Shown here: positions 35,601 through 45,957 of the stretch, piece by piece
Layout: the number at the start of each line of letters is the position of its first letter
Position numbering within the stretch: the first letter of the stretch is position 1
Assembly: GCA_010015655.1 (NCBI GenBank)
Contig: ML976766.1
Coordinates: 132,367-196,366 of the forward strand
Length of the DNA stretch: 64,000 bases
From: Bimuria novae-zelandiae CBS 107.79
Lineage: Eukaryota > Ascomycota > Dothideomycetes > Pleosporales > Didymosphaeriaceae
Direction of reading: 5' to 3'
Notes under the pieces: model-generated
What the model saw: the letters and a program-made list of their open reading frames with translations, nothing else
Databases searched by the model: none
What the model was told of the DNA's origin: nothing
Made by a program: the position numbers and the translations under genes

Positions 35601-36246
35601 AGAGAAAAGTGATCAGCAACAACTTTGGGTACTTCTCAACCAGACACTAGAAACAGTGGCCACTCTACCGGACTTGAAGCCTCTACCCTACGTAGGCGGC
35701 GTGTTTGCAGCGCGGTGTGTCAAAGTTCTCGCAGAACCCATCCACTACATGTACCCCAAGATCAGCAAATTCCTTACCAGTCGTCCGTACTGGGAAGTCC
35801 GGAATATCCCGCGCAGGTTTTCACACATAACTATTAACAGCGAGCCCGACGAGGACGACGGCTACCACAAAGAAGTCGGTTGGTTCCTCGACTACCTTCT
35901 CGATTGTCTGCGCACGCCCGAAGACATGGAGATTTTCCGTACGAACAATATCTTTGAGCGGCTGCTTAGCTACTACACGTCTAAATCGTGCGCTATCGCG
36001 TCCAAGGAGAAGATTGTAAGATTACTGCTGCGGGCTGTAGCTGTAGGCGGGAGCACGACGCTCATCACACGGTGTGGGCTTGTGAGCTGGATCAAGATGA
36101 TGTTGGATAGTAATGACTACCGGTATCGTGAGTTGAGGCTGTTGGCGGAGAGGGTATATGGGCTTTGCGACCGAGAGAAGGTGGATGAGTGGAGTAGTGG
36201 GACGATTGGGGGAATGGTGAAGTCCGTTGTAGGGGTCGCTACTTGA
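32658..36246 (+). CDS. URB1: Nucleolar pre-ribosomal protein URB1/NPA1
   Basis: Needed for early 60S pre-ribosome assembly in the nucleolus. Exons are 32658-32847, 32896-34692 and 34739-36246 (introns 48 and 46 bp), 1,164 residues. The Lys/Arg-rich N-terminus MGKRSVFEAN leads into LQSFKRFLDSILYS, then the Npa1 N-terminal alpha-solenoid (FVRNLSAPTNRENVILPAVR, VSVRYLLAHLKYQD, LRLVCTSPAYGVMLP). The C-terminal part matches the NopRA1/URB1 region (RPYWEVRNIPRRFSHITINS, EVGWFLDYLLDCLR, AERVYGLCDREKVDEW). The second intron uses GTAAGC at 34693 rather than the tempting GTATGT at 34717, which would leave only 21 nt and the wrong frame. It is shorter than yeast Urb1, as usual in filamentous fungi. The start lies about 170 bp from the hAT insertion. 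Confidence 0.9.
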
Positions 36247-37017
36247 GATGCACGGAGCGCTGCGCGAAGTTTGTACGACGATTAAGTATTTTGCAAAGAA
36301 ATGTACCTACTGCTTTGGAATTCTATCCCATCGCCTGCACCGTCTCCTCGTGCATGCCTCAGGCCGTCACTAAGCGAGTAGCGTGCAGCGTCATGGCTGC
36401 GGCTGCGACTGGTCGGCAGATCCTCGGAATAGGCAGCTGCGACGTTCTGCACTGTGTGCCCGACCAGTACACCACAGGAACGGACAACGTAAACTATTCG
36501 CATCACTTAGCTTTACCCTGCGCAGAACAACTCCCGACTTACTTCATCCTTTCCAAAAATCAACCCACAGCGCCTTGAGCTCCGCTCCACGTGCAAAGCA
36601 CGCCTGCCACAGCTTCTCCGCTTCAGACGGTTGCCCGCAAGGGTGCTCTTAGTACGCTATACATCCCACCACACTCACCTGCCCTTACGCCGCTCTGGTT
36701 ACCACCACACTTTGTCGCCTGCTCGAACTGTGCGCTGGCTTCGAGCCAAATCAGCTGCCGGTGTTCGCTTTCGGCTGTAGTAATTCGACACACATCCATC
36801 GTTCCACCGCCATAATTACCTCGACCTGTAAAGATATTATTTGTTTACTTCCTCGCACATTGAACGCTTCTTCGCGACACAGGCTTGCTTCTGCGGCAAC
36901 ATTTCCCACGCCGGACGGCTCCCGGCGACTGAGCACACGTCCTCGTTTCGAGCGCAAGCGACGTGAGTCGAAGAGAACGACGACCGCACCACCCCAGCCT
37001 CCCGCCGAACACGCAGC
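36247..37017. other. Intergenic region, promoter/5' leader of the 4E-T-like gene
   Basis: 770 bp between two co-oriented genes. There are several short ORFs on both strands without domains. No repeat or RNA gene was seen. Confidence 0.5.
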
Positions 37018-39576
37018 ATGGCGGCGACGGTGGCAGGCGGCAGGTACACGGTAGAGCAGCTGGAGCTCCTGCGCGAGTCTCCACTCGTCAAGAAGCCAGA
37101 TGCGCTGCCGTCGATTGAGCAATGGATGGACGTGCCGCACGACCACGGCAACAATACCAATGGGGGAACCACGGCCAACCGCAGGACGCGGACGAATTTA
37201 CGAGAACCCGAGACAAACGCGGCGGCCGAACATCGCGCAGACCGACCTTTGCTTGGTGCAATGGGCCAGTTCAGCAGGCGTGCGAGTACGCGTAAGTCTA
37301 GGTTTGGCGTTTTGGACGCCAAAGACGCAGTTACTGACTGTTTCTCCGCAGACCACGGTGACGAGCCTGCCATAGGTGGCCCTCCGAAGCTCAACTTCGC
37401 ATCCGCCACCCGCGCGAAACCTGGCCAGTCCAAGGAGGCCACCGCCTTCACCTCGATTGACGGAGAACACCTTGGCGACCGCTTCCCTCGCACTGATCGT
37501 TGGAGGGATGGAGACCGCACCCGCGACAAGGAACCCGCCAACGGACGCCGTCCTCGCCGAGAGGAAGGCGAGGGCTGGCAGAACGTCAAGGGCCGGAAGA
37601 GCTTGGGACAAGAAGACTTTGACCGAGGCTTTGGCCGCAACGGCGACCGCGACCGGAAGGAGAATGACCCGGAGAACGGAGACACGTTACCACGTCGACG
37701 AGGCGATCGCTGGGGACGTCGCGACGATACAACCAAGGAGAGCGAAGGCGGAAAGTTCGGTGCGACGGGCCAAGGCGGTTGGCGGGACCGAAACCGCGAG
37801 CGTGAGAAGGAGCGCGACTGGACGCGGGGTGGAGGGAAAGCCGAGGAGGATCCTGAGTGGATGGATGAGCCTGTGCCCAAGAAAGAGACCAAGGCTCACA
37901 CCCAGGAAGACTTTCAGCGCTGGAAGGAACAGATGAAGGCCAAGGACGCCCCGGCCGAAGCCAAAGACGAGCAGAAACCAGAACTGCCGGCCTTCTTCTC
38001 GGATATGCTACAACCTGCATCTTCACAACAGCCACCCAAGTCCGCCATCACCCCTTCCGCACTAGAACCAAACCTGGGACCAATGTTTGGCAAATGGAAC
38101 ACCCCAGGCACGGAAACGGCTGCCGCGGAGCCTCTTGCAGCCAAGCCTAAGCCGGACAAGAAGTCAAGATTCATGAACATGTTCACGAAGCCAGAAGAGC
38201 CTGTTGCAGCAGCCCCGCCTCCTGCACCAGCACCGGCCTCGCCAGGACCTCCGGCTGCCGATGGCGCTGACAAAGAAGGTTTCAATAGAATTCTCCAGAT
38301 GCTCAGCGGAACCAATATTGGTTCAACTCCAGCCCCTCAGTCGAGTGGTCCCACGCAGACGAACGAAATACGGCCAGGCGGTGGCATTTCCCTCGATTTC
38401 CACCAGACTCCGCCTCCTCCCGAGATGCAGGAGCGCCGACCTCCCTCTCAGCACGTACCCTCGCAGTCTTCTGTCGAAACGCGTGCTCTGCTAGACAGTA
38501 TCCTTGCAAACCGACCGTCGGTTGTAGAGTCTAGACCTTCGCAACAGCCAAGGTTTAACAGTATGTCGCCTGACAATGCGCATTTCGAGCAGTTTGGCCC
38601 TCCGCGCCCAGAGTCCAACCGGCCTATGGATGAATCACCCTATCAGCAACCGCCTTCAAGGAACCACAACCCTCAAGATCCCAACCTTGCTGCCCTGTTA
38701 AACAGCCGCTCCCAGGTGAATCGAGATAAGGGTAGCAGCGTTGACCGGGACTTTTTGCTGAACCTCATGCAGCAGCCATCGCGAGCCACCCCGCCGCAAC
38801 TGGGCAATCAAAATCTGCCTCGCCAGCCTCAGGAGAGCCAGAACATGTCTTTCTATGATCAGCCTAGACAGCAGCCAAAAGGCCATGGGGCGCCTCCGCC
38901 AGGCTTCATGAGCGAACGCATGGATCCGCGTATGGACGCAATCTACCTCGAGAATGAGCTTATGCGTCAGGAGCAGGAACGCCGAAACCAAGTACGCGAA
39001 CTCCAGCAGCAAGAAGCTATGCGCCACAAGAACCGTGGTCCACCAATGGGCTACCCCGACACCGAGCGAGACGTCATGGTAAGCCTCCAGCGCCGTAACA
39101 CGGCCGGTGAGATTCCTCGGCAGCTGACAAACATGGGCATCCCGTCTCAGCACGTACCGGATCTTCCCTACATGAGCGGCCGCCAACCTGGAATGCCGCC
39201 TACGCCCCAGGAAGGCCCTAACGTTCGTCCTCCGCCTGGCTTCCCCGGTCCCATGCGCCAGCCTCCCGGTCTAGGAGGTCCTGGTCCACAGCATCAGATG
39301 GGGCCTGGGCCGAGCTTCTCAGCTGGCAATACGCCCATGGGCGCCCCACCTGGCTTTAACCCCGGCAATAACATGCGCGGTGGTATATTTCCGGGTGGTC
39401 CGGGTGTTCCAGGTGGCAACGGCATGCAAGGCCCGCCACAAGGATACTTTCCTCCACCACAAGGCTATGGACCGTCGATGGGACTGCGCGGCGAGGATCC
39501 TCGGATGATGTTCGAACAGCAGCAGTTTGGTGGTCTGGGACCCAGGCAACAGGGTCGTCCGCCAAACATGTACTAG
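37018..39576 (+). CDS. Large low-complexity protein, eIF4E-transporter-like
   Basis: Probably a translation-repression or P-body factor binding eIF4E, but this is inference. The N-terminus GGRYTVEQLELLRESPLVKKP resembles the 4E-T/CUP start; Tyr10 and Leu15 fit YxxxxL, but residue 16 is Glu instead of a hydrophobic. The middle is Arg/Asp/Glu-rich (RDRNREREKERDW), followed by EWMDEPVPKKETKAHTQED and Pro/Gln/Gly-rich disorder with PPPGFP-type repeats, ending GRPPNMY. The frame is open for 852 codons, but 37292-37351 has GTAAGT, TTACTGAC and CCGCAG and is 60 nt. It is most likely an in-frame intron (exons 37018-37291, 37352-39576; 832 residues). The same frame stays open for 75 codons after the stop. 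Confidence 0.8.
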   Translation: MAATVAGGRYTVEQLELLRESPLVKKPDALPSIEQWMDVPHDHGNNTNGGTTANRRTRTNLREPETNAAAEHRADRPLLGAMGQFSRRASTRKSRFGVLDAKDAVTDCFSADHGDEPAIGGPPKLNFASATRAKPGQSKEATAFTSIDGEHLGDRFPRTDRWRDGDRTRDKEPANGRRPRREEGEGWQNVKGRKSLGQEDFDRGFGRNGDRDRKENDPENGDTLPRRRGDRWGRRDDTTKESEGGKFGATGQGGWRDRNREREKERDWTRGGGKAEEDPEWMDEPVPKKETKAHTQEDFQRWKEQMKAKDAPAEAKDEQKPELPAFFSDMLQPASSQQPPKSAITPSALEPNLGPMFGKWNTPGTETAAAEPLAAKPKPDKKSRFMNMFTKPEEPVAAAPPPAPAPASPGPPAADGADKEGFNRILQMLSGTNIGSTPAPQSSGPTQTNEIRPGGGISLDFHQTPPPPEMQERRPPSQHVPSQSSVETRALLDSILANRPSVVESRPSQQPRFNSMSPDNAHFEQFGPPRPESNRPMDESPYQQPPSRNHNPQDPNLAALLNSRSQVNRDKGSSVDRDFLLNLMQQPSRATPPQLGNQNLPRQPQESQNMSFYDQPRQQPKGHGAPPPGFMSERMDPRMDAIYLENELMRQEQERRNQVRELQQQEAMRHKNRGPPMGYPDTERDVMVSLQRRNTAGEIPRQLTNMGIPSQHVPDLPYMSGRQPGMPPTPQEGPNVRPPPGFPGPMRQPPGLGGPGPQHQMGPGPSFSAGNTPMGAPPGFNPGNNMRGGIFPGGPGVPGGNGMQGPPQGYFPPPQGYGPSMGLRGEDPRMMFEQQQFGGLGPRQQGRPPNMY

Positions 39577-41190
39577 GAGGCAAACGCTGTTCGTCAGGGG
39601 GAAGAGGATGACCGTATGCAACCACAATTTGCAAGGCACCTAGTACAGATAAACAATCGGATCATGGGTATCGAGGCTACAATTGCGCGAATGGATCGTC
39701 AATGGGAGGAGCGTGAGAATCGTGAAAGAGGCGAACATGGGTCCGACAGTGAAACTGATTATTCAGTCTGTTCTTCCAACTCTTCTTCACCGTGGGCGTG
39801 ATAGCTGCTCTGGGCGGTTTAGCATGGAGTCTCGGGACTTTCTGCATAGCCTTGGTAACAGGTTCCCTCTGCTCTGGTTTGGGGCGGCATGGTCATGGGT
39901 GGCTTTGGCATGTGTATGTGTACACAGTGGGTAGGGGTGGAGTAGTAAGAGCTACGTGCGGTTTAATGCTGCAGATGTGGCGGGAATAAGGCGCAAGACT
40001 ATGTGTGTTGTGCCTGAGTACTGTGTGCATTTTTGGAGGTGATGTCGTGAGTCGTTCTTTGGGGTGAGAACAATGGATGAAGGCAGGCTCTATTGCGGTG
40101 CTAATGTGCGGAATAACTTTCTCTGCAAAGGGGTGGTAGATCTTTTTGCACGGGATGCTTTGTGAGGGGGGAAGAATGCGTTGGGGCCGCTTCTGCACTA
40201 GGTATAGTCGTCGGCCTTTGTCGAAGTCTGCCGATGGTCAGTCTCTCTCTCTCTCAGGATTACGCACGAAGGCGCTACTGCCGCCGCAATTTTTGTGTTG
40301 CTAAGAGAGAATGAAGCTGAACTGAGGTTTCATGGGCATTAAGAATCTAAGCAGACCTTTGTGCCAGAACAATATGATACTACGCGCAAGTCATGACTTC
40401 TATGCTTGAACGCATTGGTCTTATTGGATTCAGAATCGTTGCTAGGCTATCCAGATCTAGAAACCCTTTGTATTTTAACGTAGCTATCTTTTATAGTGGA
40501 TGGAGCATAGAGGTCCGTTTATACTATCGCTTTGTATGAATGAGGTGTGAATGGGGAGAGTATGGGATGGGATGATAGACACTGCGGATTGAAGAAGGCG
40601 GATTGGAAAAAGGGGGAATGAGATAAGGCTTGAAATGGTTTTACGTTAGATTGATTTAGTCGTCTTCGTTGCTAGTTAAAACCTATAGATGTTGAAAGGC
40701 TTCGCGGAAGGGTGTGGAAGCTTTTGCACCTCGGCAGGTACAGCTTTAGAGTGACTCTATTGCCCCTGTGGAGATGCACTAAATGTTAGCGTCCTAACGT
40801 CTGCCTCACATTTAAACATAGTTATATATATACAGCGAATATCTTCTTTGACCTGTATACCGAGGGGACACACTTTTGTTTACACTTTTTGTCTCTAGTG
40901 CTTCGCACTACCTTTTCGCACCTATCCTCCACATATGCAGCGACTATATATTAATCGTCCTGGGATAACACACAGGTCTAGGACGATACTAAGCTGGGCT
41001 GTCTTAGCTGACCTTGTGCCTTCACGATGGGGTTTCTAAATTTAGAAAGCACTTTCGATGTCGTTTTCATATGATTAGGGCGCGGATTTGAATGTACTTT
41101 CCAACGCCAGGGCCATGAGACAAGTGCACTACATGGTCGCGCTCTTCACTTTCACTTAGAGTCTTCCATTGTAAACCTGACTTTGAGAGA
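39577..41190. other. Intergenic region, 1.6 kb
   Basis: The first 225 bp are an in-frame continuation of the upstream ORF, discussed under findings. The rest has no recognisable gene. A short CT microsatellite lies near 40240. Confidence 0.5.
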
Positions 41191-41198
41191 TATAAAAG
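41191..41198 (+). promoter_or_regulatory. TATA box upstream of the plus-strand F-box/2EXR-like pseudogene
   Basis: TATAAAAG lies 155 bp before the presumed ATG at 41346, a plausible core promoter position. Confidence 0.45.
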
Positions 41199-41345
41199 TC
41201 TTATCGCCAAATATCACATTGAGACACTCCACAATACAACCCTCTTCGTGCTGAATTCAGAGCATCGCGCATTTAATCACCATTGTTCACAAGCGCTAAC
41301 GCTCCGGTACAGGAGTATTCTACCTCCAGCAAACCCTCGCAAGAC

Positions 41346-42300
41346 ATGGTGAAGAACGGAGACGGTATTCAAAAGTAGCGCGTGTCCTTTGAAACGTTGC
41401 CTGGAGAGATCAAGAACATGATATATGGTCTTTGTCTCGTAGCAGATGAGTCCATCCAGATCCGCTACATGGAGAACTGTCCGCAACGCAGCTTTCACGT
41501 CAAGAATAAGGGAATTGCTTCAGCCCGGAACCAGATACTACAGGAGGCCAACCCGCTCAAGGCCAATGCAGAGGAGCTTGCTGCATTCCCTCTCAAAGCC
41601 CGCTTAGAGAAGAGAGCGCAGAAACTCACACGATACATGATCAACGATTATGAAGCATGTATGGTACTGCGTGCATTCAACTTAGTCAATAGGAAGACTA
41701 GGAACGAAGCACATACCTTCTTCTACTCGCGCAACACGTTTGAGTTCCTTGTGGCACGTTCAGCGATGGATCATGGAAATCCGTGACTGCAAATAATGAC
41801 GGACTGTACCTTAGGGCATGCGCACACTTCCTCGAGCACATGCGGGCTGACGGCCGTGCTTCACTCACTTCTCTCAAGCTCAATGATTGTCGCACGGGAC
41901 TCGAGTACGACTTTAACCGTCATTCCATTAACGGTATCGACAATTCCTTCCACTTATTCCGTCAGTATACACAACTGGAGTTCCTGGAGATGAACAACAT
42001 TCTCGCAATATTATCGACCAACTTGAAGCTCCATGTCGAAAATGGTGCAGTTATTACGGATGGTCTTCAAAGTTTCGTCGATCGCTTCAGGGGATTCTAT
42101 ACACTGAAAGAATTCATTATCATCTATTTAGATACTAAGCTATATCATTATGGGGGCCAATGGAACGAAAGGGTTACAGGGGGTGAGAACACCTCGAGAA
42201 AGGGACGACGGTATCGTCAGATTGCTAAGAAGCTCTAAGGCATGCTGCAGACTAATTTGGAAGTGGTGGTCAAATTGAAGAAGTTATATAGGCCCGAAGC
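41346..42300 (+). pseudogene. F-box/2EXR-like family pseudogene, copy A
   Basis: A presumed ATG at 41346 (MVKNGDGIQK) runs in frame into TAG, then continues RVSFETLPGEIKNMIYGLCL, an F-box/2EXR-like N-terminus. The frame goes on to RKTRNEAHTFFYSRNTFEF and shifts by one nucleotide near 41781-41786, where the homologous protein resumes (YLRACAHFLEHMRADGRASL, LEFLEMNNILA). A TAA-type break after RYRQIAKKL at 42236-42238 interrupts the tail. Copies B and C show the same order of motifs, which identifies the breaks as lesions rather than introns. It might still be annotated as two short genes. The family is probably an adaptor or unknown-function protein; no activity can be assigned. Confidence 0.65.
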
Positions 42301-42952
42301 GTGGTAGCATATGCCGGGGCGGATTGGGACGCTGGGGGGTGTTGCCTTCAGCGTAGATCCTGAAGGCTGAAGCTTGGACGACGGGCCACAATTTCACTGC
42401 GCACGCTTTTTCAAGAAAATTGGGCACTAACATTAAGTTCAAGGTTTGCAACAGGTGGATCATCAAGTTCATCCATATCTGAGTACTCCGAGCCAGCTGT
42501 ACGTACATGTAGAATATTACACGTGCCCATTATTCGCATCTTCACCAACACTTGATTGAAACAATGCTCCATAGACAGTATCACTTTCTCATCAACCCTT
42601 CTCCCATGATTCGAATCCCAACAGATAAGCAATTTCAAGGTTCTTTCCTTGAATTTTTTTCTTATGTCGAACGATCGTCCAAGACGGTCCGCGACTATTT
42701 TTTGTTAGTGAAGTATGACACGCTCCTTTTTAATTTAAACATACCTCACAGCGCGATAATCGACCTGGGTATCAGTGACCAGAAATCATAGAAGATCAAT
42801 GGGATGGGATTTTCCGGTGCGCACATTCACTGTAGCCGTAAGAGCCTCGTCCAATGCGCTATAAAGCACAGGCATGACTTCGGCATAACGCTGCTCTCGC
42901 GAGTCGCTCTTCAGCCGGAACGAATACGCTGGGCCGAGTTGCATATTCATGT

Positions 42953-43142
42953 TGTCACGGTTTGGAGTCTCCCTTTCCCCACTTGCAGTGGCGCCTCACC
43001 TGTGTTGAGATGCGACTGCCCATCCTACACTAGCGCTGTTTACAGCCACTCATGTATACCTACTGTTCGTAGCTTCACCTAATACAATAATAAGTATAAT
43101 TCTCAATTTCTTCCTTATGCGTATGGATTACTAGCTCTTATA
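42953..43142 (+). repeat. 5' LTR of the gag-only element
   Basis: 190 bp starting TGTCACGGTT. Its end reads CTCTTATA where the 3' LTR reads CTCTCACA, two CpA-to-TpA changes that erase the usual CA end. Confidence 0.95.
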
Positions 43143-43179
43143 GTTATGAGCCTGGATGCATCTTTGCTGTACTCGTTGT

Positions 43180-43389
43180 ACGATTACTAGGCCCCTTATA
43201 GCCGTACGATTACTGCGTCCCTCATAGCGCACGATTACCAGGCCCCTTATAGCTATACGATTACCGCGCCCCTTATAGCGCACGATTACCAGGCCCCTTA
43301 TAGCTATATAATTACTACGCCCCTTATAGCGCACGATTACCGCGCCCCTTATAGTATATAATTACTGCGTCCCTTATAGCGCACGATTG
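43180..43389. repeat. Alternating 25/26-bp tandem repeats in the element leader
   Basis: About eight units of the type acgattaccgcgcccctta followed by TAGCGC or TAGCTAT. The two unit endings mostly alternate, so the array is a higher-order repeat of about 51 bp. It lies between the primer site and the gag-like frame. Confidence 0.9.
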
Positions 43390-44494
43390 TTGCGTCTGCC
43401 CTACGCACACGATAGCTATAGAACTAGTAATAACTTAAGTCGCTGTTATCCTTAATAAACTAGATAACTAGTTTAACTAGATCTTCCTCCGCAAAGACTT
43501 CGCCAAGGATCACAAGATCTGGCTATACGTCAATCCAGATACACCAAAGGAGAGCATACCTGACCTAGAGGCTGCTAATCCTAAGCCTTAGCTCACTAAC
43601 TATAAGGCTAGAGCCTCTAAGCTCTCTGACCTATCCCCTGAGGATCGTGAGTCCTACCGATAGGAGGTTGACTAATGGAGACTCGAAGAGATTACGCAAC
43701 AGAAATAGGAGAGAGCGCTGGTGTAGCTAAATACCAAGATTACTAGGTCTATTGCTACGCGTTATCTCTACCTAATTTAGGACCTACCTACTATTTACGA
43801 TTAACTTATCGCTCTTAAGAAGTAGTTCTGTCTGTCTATAGCTAATTGGAGTTGCGACTTAATAGCAAGATACACTGATCTAAAGACTGCTCCACGCAAT
43901 CCAAAGAAACTCGATAAATAGATAGCTAACTAGGTACATATTACTTCCTAATGCTAATTAATTAACCTGCCAGAAACGACTGGATATAGGCCTTAGGAGG
44001 ATTTCTTGATTGCCTGCCAAGCTTATTACCTAAACTACGCTGCTACCTGCCTTGATTAGGTATACGAACATGAGATGAACGGTACCAATCCACCCAGCCT
44101 ACCTACCTACGTCGAAAAGATGACAAAGTACACTCGCCGCGCTGCCTCGACTGCCGAAGTGGGTACCCTATCTACCTCCGTTGCTGAGCTTAGAATTGCG
44201 AAACCTTGCATTTGCGGGCTATTACATGCTCTGCACGATTGCTACATACTTAATCTAAATTATCTAAGTCGACCAAAAGACTGGACGCTACCACCTATTA
44301 GAGTTCGCAAGGTTAAATAAGCTTGAAAGGACCTAAAGGTTGTAAAGCGTATTAATAACGCCTTAAAAAGTTCTTATTAAACTATTTAGATAGATAATGG
44401 CCTACTACTTTATAGCCAAACGTCGCTTGTGATTAATCTTATAGATAAGGGTTAGTCATCACTAACTCGCTGACTTGGTGATAACTGGGGGGTG

Positions 44495-44684
44495 TGTCAC
44501 GGTTTAGAGTCTCCCTTTCCCCACTTGCAGTGGCGCCTCACCTGTGTTGAGATGCGACTACCCATCCTACACTAGCGCTGTTTACAGCCACTCATGTATA
44601 CCTACTGTTCGTAGCTTCACCCAATACAACAACAAGTACAATTCTCAATTTCTTCCTTATGCGTATGGATCACTAGCTCTCACA
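44495..44684 (+). repeat. 3' LTR of the gag-only element
   Basis: 190 bp starting TGTCACGGTT and ending CTCACA, preceded by a G-rich polypurine tract and followed by CATGT. Confidence 0.95.
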
Positions 44685-45957
44685 CATGTGCATGCTCCGG
44701 CCCGTCCTATATTCCGGCACGGGTCGGGGCTCGTAGCCCAACGTCAGCGTCTTGAGGTTCTTGAACACGTTGAAGCGCTCCGCAAAATTGCGAAAGGCCA
44801 TGACAGGAAGGGCGTTAGGACCAGCGACCTATCACTGCACACTAGCTGGCATAACGGCGAGGACATTGTTAATTTCGAGCTTTTCGAGGTTGCGGCATTG
44901 GGTAAGCAGGTTGAGAAAAGCAGTGACGAGGCCTGGGTTGGTGGCCATGATAGCGCGGTGTAGAGCCTCCCCGTTCGAGTCGGCTAGCTTCAGGGCTTTC
45001 AATGATGCGCGACCGCTTGCACCAATGTACGTAAGGAAGTTGGTGCTTCTCCGAAGAAAATCCCCATCGTCTATGGAACTCATAGTGTCTATGGTAAGAC
45101 CACTCTGATAGGAAACCTCGACCTCGAATTCGTTGTGGGCGTAGAAGAAGGTCTCGGCCTCTTGCTTAACCTGGTTGCTAATGTGGGCGAGTACGATAAA
45201 GACTTTACCACAAGCATTCGTGACGCTATTTTGATGCATTCTCCAATGTTCTAGTCATACACCTTAATAGGTTGCTCTTGCACCAGAGTCAGAGCATAGA
45301 TTTGATTGCATATTTCGGCTGGCAACGAAGTGAATGTAAGACGCTTCTTATGAGGCGCTTGAGGGCCAGTACGTCCGCCGAGCTGCGGGGCAGACATCGA
45401 AGTCGTGGTTTCGGTTGTAGGTTGACTGTAGATGTCGGAGAGGCCTAGAGAAAAGTTTGGCGATTTGAAGTTTAACTCGGTAGGCGGTTCCGCAAATAAT
45501 CGATAGCTTCGAGGCGTGATTAAGAGGATCAGACAGGTAAGAGGTGTGGTATATAATTAACGAAGGAGAATTTAGACTATATAGAGCTCCAGGTCCCGCT
45601 TGAATCAAACGCGGACTCGGGAGTCAGGCGCACGAAAGGTGCGGTAAGAGAGCTCGTCAGTGACCACATGCACGTGGACCGAAAATGAAGTAAGTATTCA
45701 ACATCAATTACATAATCAAACGTCCCTATAAAATAATGCACAGAATGATTTTCAGGGCTTCGCTTAGTGCAAGGAATAGATGGCATGTCCCTAAATACCT
45801 ATGGTAGGCGCATCTGTATATACATGGGGTATTCTGCCTGTTGTTTGGGATTGTCTTAGAGAGTTTGGCATAGAAACAACCAAAAGCTTTCCCAATGCCG
45901 AGGTTACGTAAACGTAAGGCCAAGTCCGGCACTGCAAAGCCAATGTTTGCCTTGTCC

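Larger units (their letters stand above)
42953..44684 (+). mobile_element. Short gag-only Copia-like LTR element
   Basis: 1,732 bp with two 190-bp LTRs (42953-43142, 44495-44684) and the 5-bp duplication CATGT on both sides (42948-42952, 44685-44689). The interior has a tandem-repeat leader (43180-43389), then a RIP-broken gag-like frame from about 43480 to 44320, ending with a zinc-knuckle-like CICGLLHALHDC near 44206-44245. No protease, integrase or reverse transcriptase is present, so it needed an autonomous partner. A GGGGGG tract precedes the 3' LTR. TAGTTATGAGCC directly after the 5' LTR fits a half-tRNA (initiator Met anticodon arm) primer site with one G-to-A change. Confidence 0.92.
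42786..45397 (-). pseudogene. F-box/2EXR-like family pseudogene, copy B, split by a retroelement
   Basis: Read on the minus strand from ATG 45397, the N-terminus continues as KKRLTFTSLPAEICNQIYAL, with a TAG after VYD. A shortened, frame-shifted middle resumes at 45239 (QEAETFFYAHNEFEVE, YIGASGRASLKALKLAD, LEKLEINNVLAVMPASVQ). Two adjacent stops (TGA TAG) follow, and the same frame goes on to MAFRNFAERF, LKTLTLGYEP, RTGRSMHM. At that point the LTR element 42953-44684 intervenes. The C-terminal piece continues beyond it (MQLGPAYSFRLKSDSREQRY) to TGA at 42786. The tail aligns with copy C (EERYREIMAEL). It is a pseudogene with at least four lesions. Confidence 0.75.
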
